Assembly (NCBI RefSeq): GCF_000427095.1
Contig: NC_021487.1
Location: 1,116,710 to 1,180,709, forward strand
From: Chthonomonas calidirosea T49
Lineage (GTDB): Bacteria > Armatimonadota > Chthonomonadetes > Chthonomonadales > Chthonomonadaceae
DNA length: 64,000 bases
Direction of reading: 5' to 3'
Part shown: piece after piece, positions 27,790-36,924 of the stretch
Layout of the letters: each line of letters opens with the position of its first letter
How positions within the stretch are numbered: position 1 is the stretch's first letter
Notes under the pieces: model-generated
Told to the model about the DNA's origin: nothing
The model's database searches: none
The model's input: only the letters and a program-made list of their open reading frames with translations
Position numbers and translations under genes: made by a program

Positions 27790-28758
27790 TTACCTCGCTC
27801 GCGGGTGCTTCTGTTTGTAGACCTCTTTTAGGCGAAGATTGCTGACGTGGGTATAGATTTCGGTGGTGGTAATTTGGCGATGCCCTAAAAGCTCTTGAAT
27901 GGTGCGCAGATCGGCCCCTTGCGACAACAGGTGGGTGGCAAAAGAGTGGCGGATGACGTGAGGGGAGACTGGCTCATTAATCTCCGCTTTGGCAGCCCGT
28001 TCACGTAATATCAGCCGAACCTGCACACGGGTTAACATGCCGCCGCGCTGGTTCGGGAATAGATAAGGGCTTGCTGCCTCCTTCAGCCCGATTCCGGTGG
28101 CGCGTGGTCGTCCCCGCCTACGCTCGCGTGGAACGGGCTCCTGACCGGTTTGCAACACCTGTCGCCTCTTTTCCAAATAGAGCGCTAGATATTCGGCAGC
28201 TGTCTTTCCCATCGGCACGAGTCGCTCTTTGCGCCCCTTGCCGTAGCAGCGGATCATGCCTGCCTCCCAATCCACATCGTCTACAGTGAGAGCGCAAAGC
28301 TCGGAGACTCTTAGCCCCGTGGCATACAGCAGCTCACAAAGCGCCTGATCACGCAAGGAACGAGGGTCTTGAGGGTCTGGAATATGCAGCAAGCGCTCCA
28401 CGCTATCCATCGAAAGCGCACGTGGCAACCTCGCTGGGCGTTTTCGGCTAGGGATGTTAGCCATGAAATCGTCTTTGCGAGCGCCGGCCACTACCAGATA
28501 GCGAGCGAAAGAGTGCAGAGCCCCAAGCTTTCGCGCAATGCTGTTTTCAGAAAACTTCTGCTCCTGCATCTGTGCAATCCAAGCCAGCACATGTGTCTCT
28601 GTTAGATCGGCCACGGTGCGGACACCTCGCTGCATGGCTAAGAGGAGAAACTGCCCTAAATCGTTACGATAGCCTGCCACCGTGTTTTGTGAAAAGCCAC
28701 GTTCCCGCGCAATATAGCTCAGAAAATCTTCCATATAGCTGTGTAACTCACTTGGCAT
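27790..28758 (-). CDS. xerD: Tyrosine recombinase XerD/XerC
   Basis: Xer recombinases resolve chromosome dimers at dif. The 322-residue protein has an N-terminal core-binding SAM-like domain (RGFSQNTVAGYRNDLGQFL) and the catalytic residues: Arg in TGLRVSEL, Lys in GKGRKERLVP, His-x-x-Arg in HVIRHSFATHLL, His in LGHRQITTTEIY and the nucleophilic Tyr in that last motif. A basic insert of about 25 residues (ERRRGRPRATG) before SPYLFPN is longer than usual. The ATG at 28758 follows GGAGAG and lies 5 bases after the upstream stop. It is the last gene of the pgpH operon and is more likely housekeeping than an integrase. Confidence 0.88.
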   Translation of the reverse strand: MPSELHSYMEDFLSYIARERGFSQNTVAGYRNDLGQFLLLAMQRGVRTVADLTETHVLAWIAQMQEQKFSENSIARKLGALHSFARYLVVAGARKDDFMANIPSRKRPARLPRALSMDSVERLLHIPDPQDPRSLRDQALCELLYATGLRVSELCALTVDDVDWEAGMIRCYGKGRKERLVPMGKTAAEYLALYLEKRRQVLQTGQEPVPRERRRGRPRATGIGLKEAASPYLFPNQRGGMLTRVQVRLILRERAAKAEINEPVSPHVIRHSFATHLLSQGADLRTIQELLGHRQITTTEIYTHVSNLRLKEVYKQKHPRAR

Positions 28759-28762
28759 GGCT

Positions 28763-30361
28763 CTATCTCTCCAAACCGCTCGGTTTTCCTTCATTCTCAT
28801 CGTTCATCAATGCATGCTCGTCATCCATCACCTCGCCCTCCTCTTGACGTGGCATTGGCAACTCCATTTTCACTTTGGTAATACGCCGCCCATCTGTGGC
28901 TTCCACACGGAATCGAATATCCTCGTAAGCGACCTCTTCTCCTGCTTGTGCCTGCCGCCCTAAAAGGGCAAAAACAAACCCACCGATGGTATCGGCCTCT
29001 TCCTCAGGCAAATGGAGTTCAAATCGCTCGTTGATATCCTCTAGGCTCATGCGTCCATCGAGAAGATAGGTATGACTATCAATCTCATGAACCATAGGCT
29101 CTTCCGTATCGTACTCATCCTGAATATCGCCCACTATCTCCTCGAGGAGGTCTTCGATGGTGACCAATCCAGACGTGACACCATATTCATCGCGCACGAT
29201 AGCGATCTGTTGGCGGCTTCTACGGAACTCCGACAGCAGCTCCCCTATCTTCTTGGTCTCTGGAATGAAATAGGCCGGACGCATGATGCGTCGTATGTCC
29301 TGCTCACCCACCTCCGTGTTTACGGCGAGACCAAGCAGATCCTTCGCATGGACGATGCCGATAATGTTGTCCATATCTCCTTCATAGATCGGAATACGCG
29401 AATGTCCCGACTCGCCGATAAGGCGAATAAGCTCCGATAGCGATCCTCCTATCTCAAAGGCCGTAATGTCAATGCGCGGGGTCATTACCTTACGTACTGG
29501 AGTATCGCCGAAATCGAGGATCGACTCGATCATCTCGGTCTCTTCGGCTTCCAGAACTCCTTGCTTTTCGCTGGCTTCCACCAACAGCTTGATCTCCTCT
29601 TCGTTAATCGCCGGTGGGGAGAAGCTCGCCGTCCCGCCAAACGGCTTTAGCACGAAGTTAGAGAGGATGGTAAGCAGCGAGACGGCGGGCACAAGTAGGG
29701 TTTGCAACCAGCTAAGCGGATAGACGGCCACCAGCGCAATGCGCTCCGCATACTGCAGGCCTAAACTCTTCGGCGCAACCTCTCCGATAACGAGCGTTAA
29801 TACCGCAACAGGCAATGTAACGACCAGCAGGGCAACGGTACCCGCATAGGGGGTAAACTCTGTAGGAAGATGCGTTCGTAACCAGTGAGCTAGGGGTGCC
29901 ACTGTGCTACTAGCGGCCAGCCCCGAGGAGAGTGTAGCGACCACGGTAACCCCGATCTGTATCGTGGCCATAAGCCGAGTGAGCTGTTCCCCCGATGTCA
30001 TCTTCAGCGCCAGCTGGGCGCTTCGCACCCCCTCGTCTGCGAGCTGATGTAGCCGGGTTTTACGTACCATGATGAGCGCATACTCAGCCATGGCAAACAG
30101 ACCGTTTACCAGAATGAACAGGAACGCGATAACAAGCGCGATGAGCATTTGAGAAGGTCTTAGGGAGGTTGCAACCTCTACAGAAGAGACCGTAAGATGA
30201 TCGTTTGGATGAGCCAGTAACGCCTGAGTCGCCCCTATAAGCACCATCCCCACCACAACGCCCCATATCCAGCGCATGCCGGTTTGGGGCTGCGGACTCG
30301 GAACCTCTTTCTCTGATGGTCGTTCAGAACGATGTCTCTTTTTTCGGTTCATGGCAAACAT
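28763..30361 (-). CDS. CorC/HlyC-type membrane protein (CNNM-CBS-CorC)
   Basis: This 532-residue protein has an N-terminal extension with a first hydrophobic segment. It then has a DUF21/CNNM membrane domain (about 70-260, with [18 protein letters not shown]-like and [14 protein letters not shown] motifs), two CBS domains ([12 protein letters not shown], then [20 protein letters not shown]) and a C-terminal CorC_HlyC domain ([14 protein letters not shown]). Relatives are linked to Mg2+/Co2+ efflux or tolerance. The old hemolysin name is not evidence of toxicity. It lies between the kinase-phosphatase fusion and xerD. Confidence 0.88.
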   Translation of the reverse strand: MFAMNRKKRHRSERPSEKEVPSPQPQTGMRWIWGVVVGMVLIGATQALLAHPNDHLTVSSVEVATSLRPSQMLIALVIAFLFILVNGLFAMAEYALIMVRKTRLHQLADEGVRSAQLALKMTSGEQLTRLMATIQIGVTVVATLSSGLAASSTVAPLAHWLRTHLPTEFTPYAGTVALLVVTLPVAVLTLVIGEVAPKSLGLQYAERIALVAVYPLSWLQTLLVPAVSLLTILSNFVLKPFGGTASFSPPAINEEEIKLLVEASEKQGVLEAEETEMIESILDFGDTPVRKVMTPRIDITAFEIGGSLSELIRLIGESGHSRIPIYEGDMDNIIGIVHAKDLLGLAVNTEVGEQDIRRIMRPAYFIPETKKIGELLSEFRRSRQQIAIVRDEYGVTSGLVTIEDLLEEIVGDIQDEYDTEEPMVHEIDSHTYLLDGRMSLEDINERFELHLPEEEADTIGGFVFALLGRQAQAGEEVAYEDIRFRVEATDGRRITKVKMELPMPRQEEGEVMDDEHALMNDENEGKPSGLER

Positions 30362-30363
30362 GG

Positions 30364-31374
30364 TTAATGGCTCGAAGCCGGATCTAAACCGCTCTCACGT
30401 ACTCTATGCAGATTCTGCGAAAGCTGGCCAGAGGTCTTACCGACGTTGTGCACCGCTGCAGCAGGCGATGTTATGCGATGCATTGTCCAGCTACGAACGA
30501 GCGGCATGAGTCGAAAGACCAAGGAGGTCAGAAAAATGGCGATAACCGCACCGAGGATGACTTCTCGCACGGAATGAACTCCTGCTTCTACTCGGCTATG
30601 CGCGATGAGCACAGCCAACAACACGGCGAGCACAGCAATATAGGAGTTGGCAGCCGTAAAGAAGATGGTCATAGCCAGGAGAAAGCCCAGCGCCGTATGT
30701 CCACTGATGATGCCCCCATGCCAAGGGGAGCCCGTATTGCTGAGCAGTTTGGAGATAATGACTAATAAAGCGAGCGCTACCACCCCAATAACGACCACTT
30801 GCACGATGTCGGGCCCTGTGTTCTGACGCATCTGCTCTTGAATCTGCACCAACTTTTTCTGACCAAAGAAGATGAGAGTCCCGGCAATGATAGCGTTCAT
30901 AGCAGAAAGCAGCACTGCCCCAGCGGCCACATCCTTTGCCAGCTTCGCTGCCGGGCTATAGTGCTCGGTCACCATATCCACGATGATCTCGACCGCCGTA
31001 TTGAACATCTCTGAAACGATAACCAGCGTAATGGCAAAAAGTAGAACGAGCATGTCGCGGTTATCAAAATTAAGCAGCAAACCCGAAAGCAGAACGGCCA
31101 CGAGCACGATGAAGTGAATTCGCATGTTTCGCTGGGTACGAAAGCAGTGCAAAATGCCGTCCTGTGCGTTCCGAAAACCGACGAAAGCGCCCGCACGCCG
31201 CGCGGTTGAACTGTCATCGTTCCCGAAATAGTTGAGAAGCGATCGTAGAGCCGATAGGGGCCTTATTGCTGGTTCAACCTGGTCTGAACCATCGATGCGT
31301 TTAGGACGAGAGCGGCGCGTTGGCACTGCAAGCTCCCGATCCACAGAAGACGTCTCTATCTTTTCTTGGCTCAT
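30364..31374 (-). CDS. Fused undecaprenol kinase (DgkA family) and PAP2 phosphatase
   Basis: This 336-residue membrane protein joins two domains. Residues about 60-180 match the prokaryotic DAGK/UdpK family: GFRNAQDGILHCFRTQRNMR, FNTAVEIIVDMVTEHYSP and AKDVAAGAVLL. The Gram-positive members phosphorylate undecaprenol. Residues about 190-310 form a PAP2 phosphatase with IISGHTALGF (motif C2) and HSRVEAGVHSVREV (motif C3, with Glu where Asp is common). Motif C1 is degenerate (KLLSNTGSPWHGG). The fusion could balance undecaprenyl phosphate for wall synthesis. It overlaps ybeY by 4 bases. Confidence 0.87.
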   Translation of the reverse strand: MSQEKIETSSVDRELAVPTRRSRPKRIDGSDQVEPAIRPLSALRSLLNYFGNDDSSTARRAGAFVGFRNAQDGILHCFRTQRNMRIHFIVLVAVLLSGLLLNFDNRDMLVLLFAITLVIVSEMFNTAVEIIVDMVTEHYSPAAKLAKDVAAGAVLLSAMNAIIAGTLIFFGQKKLVQIQEQMRQNTGPDIVQVVVIGVVALALLVIISKLLSNTGSPWHGGIISGHTALGFLLAMTIFFTAANSYIAVLAVLLAVLIAHSRVEAGVHSVREVILGAVIAIFLTSLVFRLMPLVRSWTMHRITSPAAAVHNVGKTSGQLSQNLHRVRESGLDPASSH

Positions 31375-31838
31375 AACTTCTCCACTGGGTCTAGGGAGAC
31401 TCCCAGGATTTCACGCTCTTTCAGGCGCATGATAGCAGCTCCTTGCTCCGTTTCGTCCTCATAACCAAGAAGATGAAGCGTGCCGTGTACGGCTAACAAG
31501 GCCAGCTCATCCGCGAGGGCAAGGCTGTGCTGTTGCGCCTGGCGAATGGCCGTATCCACAGAGATAACGACGTCGCCTAGCAGCAGAGGAAGACCATCGG
31601 TAGACAGAAGGGACACCCGATCTGACGGCGCGGTGTACTGGCCAAATGAGAGCACATCGGTCGGGGAGTCTTTTCCTCTATATAGGAGGTTAAGCTGATG
31701 CACTTCGGTATCATTTGTCAGTAGAATGCTCACTTCGGCGCGACTCCTTCCTTCGCTTTGAAGGAGTTGACGAACGGCGCGTCGAAGCGGCAGTGTCGGA
31801 ACTCTCTTGGGATAGTTGCGACAAATCACGATGGGCAT
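31371..31838 (-). CDS. ybeY: Endoribonuclease YbeY
   Basis: YbeY is a metal-dependent endoribonuclease involved in 16S rRNA 3-prime processing and ribosome quality control. The 155-residue length, YRGKDSPTDVLSF, LGDVVIS and HGTLHLLGYEDETE are family marks, and MRLKEREILG is the usual ending. The zinc motif is normally H-x3-H-x5-H; here the third position is Asp (GYED), so metal binding may be altered. The first 42 codons overlap the end of pgpH in another frame. Confidence 0.9.
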   Translation of the reverse strand: MPIVICRNYPKRVPTLPLRRAVRQLLQSEGRSRAEVSILLTNDTEVHQLNLLYRGKDSPTDVLSFGQYTAPSDRVSLLSTDGLPLLLGDVVISVDTAIRQAQQHSLALADELALLAVHGTLHLLGYEDETEQGAAIMRLKEREILGVSLDPVEKL

Positions 31839-34170
31839 AGGTTTCTCGTTCGGCCTCCGCTGCTTCAGGGACGATCGAGGAGAGTACCGATGCTTCGGTA
31901 TCTACATAGGGTTCAAGCAGCAACGAAGAGCTAACATCCTTTCTCTCGATCTCCTGCTCAATGGGAAGGTTTGCATCAAAAGTTGCAAGTGTGTCCGGTT
32001 TCACGACGGCGTTACCTTGGTCCGGATAGGGTACGCGACGATGACAAATGGCTTGAAGGATTCGCAAAAACGCATCAGAAATCAAGCGCATGTCCCGAAA
32101 TGTTAAGGGGCATTCGTCGAACTGCCCATCCTCGGCTTTATGATGAAGGATCTCTTCCACAAGCCGATGCAGCTGTTCTGGATCGGGGTTTTCCAAGCTA
32201 CGCGCTGCCGCTTCCACCGAATCTGCCATCATGACAATGGCAGCTTCTCGGGTCTGTGGCTTGGGGCCGGGGTATCGGAATCGCTTTTCAAAACCGAGGG
32301 GTATCTCATCGCCTCCCCCATTATCCATAAGAGCACGATGATAAAAATAACTAATGAGCGTCGTGCCGTGATGCTGCTCGATAATGTCGCATATCTCCTG
32401 TGGTAATCTTGCGGCTTTGGCGATCTTCACGCCATCACGCACGTGAGCGATGATGATAATCGCAGATAAAGAGGGACTTAAACGACTATGAACGTTTTCA
32501 CGCCGCTGGTTCTCCACGAAGAACTCCGGGTGATCCATCTTACCGATATCGTGATAGTAGCCCCCAATCCGACACAACAGTGCATCGGCTCCTATGGCTC
32601 TTGCCGCTGCTTCCGCCAGCGTCCCCACCATCATGCTGTGAGCATAGGTGCCTGGGGCCAGTGCACAAAGTTTCTGTAACAGAGGATGATCGGTGGAAGA
32701 GAGCTCCATAAGAAGAAAAGGAGTTAAGAGACCAAAAGGTTTTTCGAGGGCCAACGTGCCGATCCAATAGAGGAAAGTGGCTACTGGCGCCGTTAAAATA
32801 ACCGCCCATAAGGTGCCCCGCAGCATATCTGCCGTCTCGTCGTCGAAGAGCATTCCCAGTAGCCATACCATAGCCACATTCACGATGGCCAAGGTGAGGA
32901 GCAACATGAGCAGTCGGTTTTTGCGCTTCGTTACCTGCACGCCCATAATCCCAACAAGCCCACTCACCAAGGTCATTACGGTAAAGCGCACCTCATGATT
33001 CATCAAAATGCCGGTTAATGCGGCCATCACAGCCACTAACAGCACAGCCAAGTTCATATCAATAAGGGCACATACTAACATGCCCATTGCCGTTACGCTT
33101 GCGATGCTGAGATAGCCAGGCTGACCGTTAGCCACGGTCATGCCGAACAGCACCGCTCCTGCTTTGAGACCAAACACGGCCAGTACGACGATCGTCCACA
33201 GCAGCGCCATGCGCCTGCGGTTTCTATAGACCTGAGGTAGGTTCACAGCGATGTAGTAGTTAATGGCCAGAACCATAAGAACGGTCAATATAGCAATCGC
33301 CACGTTCGTTGCTAACTCTTCGCGCGGGTTCACCAGACCGAGCGCAGTGAGCTTATCCAAAGCCTGTTGGGTAACGATCTCGCCCGGCGCCAGAATGCGA
33401 TCGCCCATGAAGACGCGGTCAATATAGGGACGCACAGAGTGCATAGCGGCCTCACGCGCTCGCGCTGTTTTCAGCGCGTTGAAATGCAGATTGGGCCGCA
33501 GAGCATGTGCGATGACCATACGAGCTATCACGCGGTCTTGGGCGTCTGGCAGGGCGTTGTCGAGCGCTTCACTGGTTTGGACGATAGCATCCTTTAAGTC
33601 CGTCCCTTGGTCTCGTATTTCGCGCTCCATTGCTGTGCTCACGAGGCGACTCGTGACCTGTTGCAGGCGCTGAAACACCGGTTCGGGCAGTGTCAGCATA
33701 CGACGCAAGGCATCGGAAGGCAGTAAGGAGGTAAATTGAGAAGAGACAACCGCATTATGAAGGTTTACTGCATGAATAGGGTTATGCGCTTGGAGGGCAG
33801 CACGCTCGGTCTGCATCCGTTCAAAGAGCTGTGCCACCGTGCGCATCGCCTCCACATTGGCCTTGTCGTCGGGGTCAAACACGGGGTGCACCGCCTCGGC
33901 AGCGGCTTCTTGAAGACGGTGTGTTTTAGTGGTATCGACATAGAACACACTGCGGCTGGCGCGTATTTCTCGAGGGCTTACCTCGCCAACGCGCAGATAG
34001 ATATGCCCTGCTCCCGGCTGATAGGCCAGCAGAAGCGTCAAAAGGAGAATGGTGCCAACGATCAGGAGGGGCGAGAAGATACGGTTCAGGTTTCGTTCCT
34101 GATTCTTTTGGCGCTCATGGAATGCGAGAAGCGGCCGCGAACGCAGCAGTCTGTTAAAAGGTTTTATCAT
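31711..34170 (-). CDS. pgpH: 7TM-HD family phosphohydrolase, PgpH-like c-di-AMP phosphodiesterase
   Basis: The product is about 819 residues. Regions in order are a cytoplasmic N-terminus, a membrane segment near 32-50, a large extracytoplasmic domain (about 55-270), seven clustered membrane segments (about 280-480) and a cytoplasmic HD domain with GGYYHDIGKMDHPEFF near 535. That is the layout of Listeria/Bacillus PgpH (YqfF), which hydrolyses c-di-AMP. A disordered Ser/Arg/Lys-rich tail follows and is encoded partly over ybeY. The ATG at 34170 is preferred to a TTG two codons earlier. The order pgpH, ybeY, kinase is conserved in Firmicutes. No c-di-AMP cyclase gene lies in the window. Confidence 0.88.
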   Translation of the reverse strand: MIKPFNRLLRSRPLLAFHERQKNQERNLNRIFSPLLIVGTILLLTLLLAYQPGAGHIYLRVGEVSPREIRASRSVFYVDTTKTHRLQEAAAEAVHPVFDPDDKANVEAMRTVAQLFERMQTERAALQAHNPIHAVNLHNAVVSSQFTSLLPSDALRRMLTLPEPVFQRLQQVTSRLVSTAMEREIRDQGTDLKDAIVQTSEALDNALPDAQDRVIARMVIAHALRPNLHFNALKTARAREAAMHSVRPYIDRVFMGDRILAPGEIVTQQALDKLTALGLVNPREELATNVAIAILTVLMVLAINYYIAVNLPQVYRNRRRMALLWTIVVLAVFGLKAGAVLFGMTVANGQPGYLSIASVTAMGMLVCALIDMNLAVLLVAVMAALTGILMNHEVRFTVMTLVSGLVGIMGVQVTKRKNRLLMLLLTLAIVNVAMVWLLGMLFDDETADMLRGTLWAVILTAPVATFLYWIGTLALEKPFGLLTPFLLMELSSTDHPLLQKLCALAPGTYAHSMMVGTLAEAAARAIGADALLCRIGGYYHDIGKMDHPEFFVENQRRENVHSRLSPSLSAIIIIAHVRDGVKIAKAARLPQEICDIIEQHHGTTLISYFYHRALMDNGGGDEIPLGFEKRFRYPGPKPQTREAAIVMMADSVEAAARSLENPDPEQLHRLVEEILHHKAEDGQFDECPLTFRDMRLISDAFLRILQAICHRRVPYPDQGNAVVKPDTLATFDANLPIEQEIERKDVSSSLLLEPYVDTEASVLSSIVPEAAEAERETYAHRDLSQLSQESSDTAASTRRSSTPSKRRKESRRSEHSTDK

Positions 34171-34322
34171 AGGCAATCGGGCCTATCCACTCATACGCCC
34201 CTCTTGAAAGGCTAAGACGTGCACTGCCTACGTCTATTGTCGGTAGCCCTCGTCGCTCTATGCAGAAATCGGCACTCAGGCCGAGCTTGCAACATTGAAT
34301 CGCACATAACGTACATAATGGC

Positions 34323-34351
34323 ATTATACACTCCGCAACAAATTCCGTCAA
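34323..34351 (-). promoter_or_regulatory. Consensus promoter of the pgpH operon
   Basis: On the minus strand TTGACG (34351-34346) and TATAAT (34328-34323) are 17 bases apart. Transcription would start near 34316, leaving a leader of about 145 bases before pgpH. The kdsD start lies only 35 bases beyond the -35 box, so the two genes share this control region. Confidence 0.8.
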
Positions 34352-34385
34352 GTGTGGCTGCGCTCGGGCTGCACATCGGGGTACA

Positions 34386-35402
34386 ATGAGAAGTATGCAA
34401 CAAGAGGACAGATTCTCCCAGGAAGAGAACGAGGCTCTCCAGTTCGCGAGAGAGGCGCTCCGTGTTGAGGCGGAAGCGGTGCATCGTCTCTCGGCACGCA
34501 TTGGAGAGACCTTTGCTCAGGCGCTTTTCCTTCTCGAAGCCTGCCAAGGCAAGGTGATCACAACCGGTGTTGGTAAATCCGGTATCATCGCTCGCAAGCT
34601 GGCAGCTACGCTCACCTCTATTGGACAGCCCGCCGTGTTTCTCCACCCCACCGAGGCGCTCCACGGCGACTTAGGGCTGGTAACCCGTGAAGATGTGGTG
34701 ATCGCGTTGAGCAATAGCGGTGAAAGTGAAGAGCTTCTTACCCTCCTTCCTCTGCTACGAGCACGTGATATCCCCCTTATCGCCATCACCGGCAATCTTC
34801 ACTCCACCCTTGCACGCTACGCTCATGTTACTCTCGATGCCTCGGTGGAGCGCGAAATATGTCCACTGAATCTCGCCCCCACCACAAGCGTTGTCGCCGC
34901 ACTTGCCCTCAGCGACGCGCTCGCCATGGCGCTTCAACGCCGACGTCATCTAAGCCCAGAGGAGTATGCTCGCAATCACCCCGGCGGGCGCCTTGGGCGC
35001 CGCCTCACCCTGCGCGTCCAGGATCTGCTGCCCCCCAACGGGAGCGCCTTGCCCCACGTGGCACCCAACGCCTCCTTTCAAGAGGTTGTCTGCGAACTTA
35101 CCGCCGGGCATATGGGAGCTGTGTGCGTACTTGATGATACCAACCACCTGCTCGGATTGATCGCCGAATCGGACTTGCGTCAAGCCTTTCTAAAGTATCA
35201 ACAAGAGAGCTTCAAATTAACCGCAGCGGATATGATGAACCCAAATCCTATCTTAACCCTTGCGCCTGACCAGCTCGCCTATGAGGCCCTCCAAAAAATG
35301 ACCCAGCGTCCACGTCCCATTTCGGTAGCCCCTGTTCTTACAGAGGAGGGCATCTGCCTAGGGCTGTTACGGGTAAACGATCTTGTTAAGGCCGGGCTTT
35401 AG
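34386..35402 (+). CDS. kdsD: D-arabinose 5-phosphate isomerase KdsD/KpsF
   Basis: KdsD converts ribulose 5-phosphate to arabinose 5-phosphate, the first step of Kdo synthesis for lipopolysaccharide. The 338-residue protein has a SIS sugar-isomerase domain (TTGVGKSGIIARKLAATLTS, then HPTEALHGDLGLV and SNSGESEELL) and two C-terminal CBS domains (GHMGAVCVLDDTNHLLGLI, then MTQRPRPISVAPV). Its presence supports a Kdo-containing outer membrane. A TACAAT overlaps the first ATG, so the ATG at 34395 may be the true start. It ends convergent with the next gene, overlapping by 4 bases. Confidence 0.92.
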   Translation: MRSMQQEDRFSQEENEALQFAREALRVEAEAVHRLSARIGETFAQALFLLEACQGKVITTGVGKSGIIARKLAATLTSIGQPAVFLHPTEALHGDLGLVTREDVVIALSNSGESEELLTLLPLLRARDIPLIAITGNLHSTLARYAHVTLDASVEREICPLNLAPTTSVVAALALSDALAMALQRRRHLSPEEYARNHPGGRLGRRLTLRVQDLLPPNGSALPHVAPNASFQEVVCELTAGHMGAVCVLDDTNHLLGLIAESDLRQAFLKYQQESFKLTAADMMNPNPILTLAPDQLAYEALQKMTQRPRPISVAPVLTEEGICLGLLRVNDLVKAGL

Positions 35403-36913
35403 AGGGATTCCTGGCGTTTGGCCTCTTCCCACAAAGTATCAAGCTCCTCGAGATTCATCTCCTTTAGGGAACGGCCCATCTCTGCTGCACAGCGCTCCAT
35501 ATAACGAAACCGCATCTCAAACCGTCGCAACATCGTCCGCAGCGCATCCTCGGCATCGAGGTTCTGTTTACGCGCTACCTGGACTAGGGTAAACAGCAGA
35601 TCCCCTAACTCGGCGGCCACTCGCTCCTGATCGGGTTCGGCAGCCGTCAGCTCTCTCTTGAGCTCTTCCCACTCTTCATCCACTTTAGCCAGCACCTGCG
35701 CCAGACCCGGCCATTCAAACCCCACTTTTACAACCCGCTTGCTCAGCTCCATCGCGTACATCAACGCCGGCAATCCCTTCGGGATTCCGTCCAGAAGCGA
35801 TTTGGCTTGTGCGACATTTTCACTCTTTTCCGTCTGCTTAATGCGTTCCCAATTGCGCAGCACCTCCGCGCTATCGGCAACCTCTGTCGTTCCAAAAACG
35901 TGCGGATGACGGCGAACTAGCTTCTCCACAATATGTGCTGTAACGTCATCTATGGTGAACAGTCCCTCCTCACGAGCAAGTTGGGCATGAAAAACCGTCT
36001 GCAGCAAGGCGTCGCCAAGCTCTTCACAGAGGGCATTCGGGTCATTAGCATCTATCGCATCAAGAACTTCATAGGTCTCCTCGACGAAATACCGCTTCAA
36101 TGTGGTGTGCGTCTGCTCGCGGTCCCAGGGGCATCCATCAGGCGCACGCAATCGTGCCATAACTCCTACGAGCGCGTAGAAATCCTTGGGACGCAACGAG
36201 GGCGGAAGTGGCGGCACATAGACAGCGGTCAGATGATCGATGGAGAGACGATCGAGCTGATGAAGCGGTATGGTCTGAACGCTCTCCATAGCGGGCACAC
36301 CGGCATTGCGCACGAGCAGTACCTGCCAATCGTCAGGATAGTAGCGCATGAGGGCCAGTTTGGCATGAGAGGCCGAGGCTCTATCGAACACCTGAAAAAG
36401 CAGTAGACCTCGCGAAGTGTCAATGCGTCCTCCTAACGGATAACCCTCAGGGCTCACCCGATCATCGAGCTGCAGAGACAGTGCATCCCGCACATCACAC
36501 CCTTCCGATAGAGGGAGATGGGCTGCCGCTAGCACCGCCTCGATGAAGCTACAGGAGGAGACAATGCGGTAGGCAATGTTTTCAGCGTTAAGTCGTTCGA
36601 GCAACAGGCGCACGCTCTCCTCACCGAGCAGCGGGTGCCCTGGAACGGCATAGGCCACCGAATCTCCCGCATGGACCCTATCTAATAGCCTGTTGACAAT
36701 GGACCGATAGACCTCTTCAAAGCTTGTGGCCGTGTCGTAAAAGCTATCGAAGGTCTCAAACGTAAGCCCCCACTCCTTTAGAGCGGCCACGCACGGATGA
36801 CGTTCAGTACGTAGATAGAGTGCGCTTTGAGCTGAGGCCTCGCGCAGGGTACGTTCGGCCCCGCGCGAGATGAGATCGGGATCGCCAGGCCCCAAACCGA
36901 TCAGAGTCACCAT
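35399..36913 (-). CDS. mazG: YabN-like fusion: tetrapyrrole methylase domain and MazG pyrophosphohydrolase
   Basis: This 504-residue protein combines an N-terminal SAM-dependent tetrapyrrole methylase-like domain (LIGLGPGDPDLISRGAERTL, VPGHPLLGEESVRLL) with a MazG NTP pyrophosphohydrolase (LRAPDGCPWDREQTHTTLKR, VEETYEVLDAI, EELGDALLQTVFHA and a second AAELGDLLFTLVQVAR). This is the layout of Bacillus YabN. MazG removes non-canonical NTPs; the role of the methylase half is not settled. It follows the lipoprotein gene by 11 bases. Confidence 0.93.
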   Translation of the reverse strand: MVTLIGLGPGDPDLISRGAERTLREASAQSALYLRTERHPCVAALKEWGLTFETFDSFYDTATSFEEVYRSIVNRLLDRVHAGDSVAYAVPGHPLLGEESVRLLLERLNAENIAYRIVSSCSFIEAVLAAAHLPLSEGCDVRDALSLQLDDRVSPEGYPLGGRIDTSRGLLLFQVFDRASASHAKLALMRYYPDDWQVLLVRNAGVPAMESVQTIPLHQLDRLSIDHLTAVYVPPLPPSLRPKDFYALVGVMARLRAPDGCPWDREQTHTTLKRYFVEETYEVLDAIDANDPNALCEELGDALLQTVFHAQLAREEGLFTIDDVTAHIVEKLVRRHPHVFGTTEVADSAEVLRNWERIKQTEKSENVAQAKSLLDGIPKGLPALMYAMELSKRVVKVGFEWPGLAQVLAKVDEEWEELKRELTAAEPDQERVAAELGDLLFTLVQVARKQNLDAEDALRTMLRRFEMRFRYMERCAAEMGRSLKEMNLEELDTLWEEAKRQESL

Positions 36914-36924
36914 ACCATGTCTTC

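Noticed and set aside
27790-28758. Mobile element integrase
   Set aside because: The recombinase lies at the end of a housekeeping operon with no attachment site, excisionase or phage genes, so a Xer role is more likely.
34212-34664. Minus-strand frame covering the pgpH/kdsD control region
   Set aside because: It crosses a consensus promoter and the kdsD coding region in another frame and has no ribosome site.
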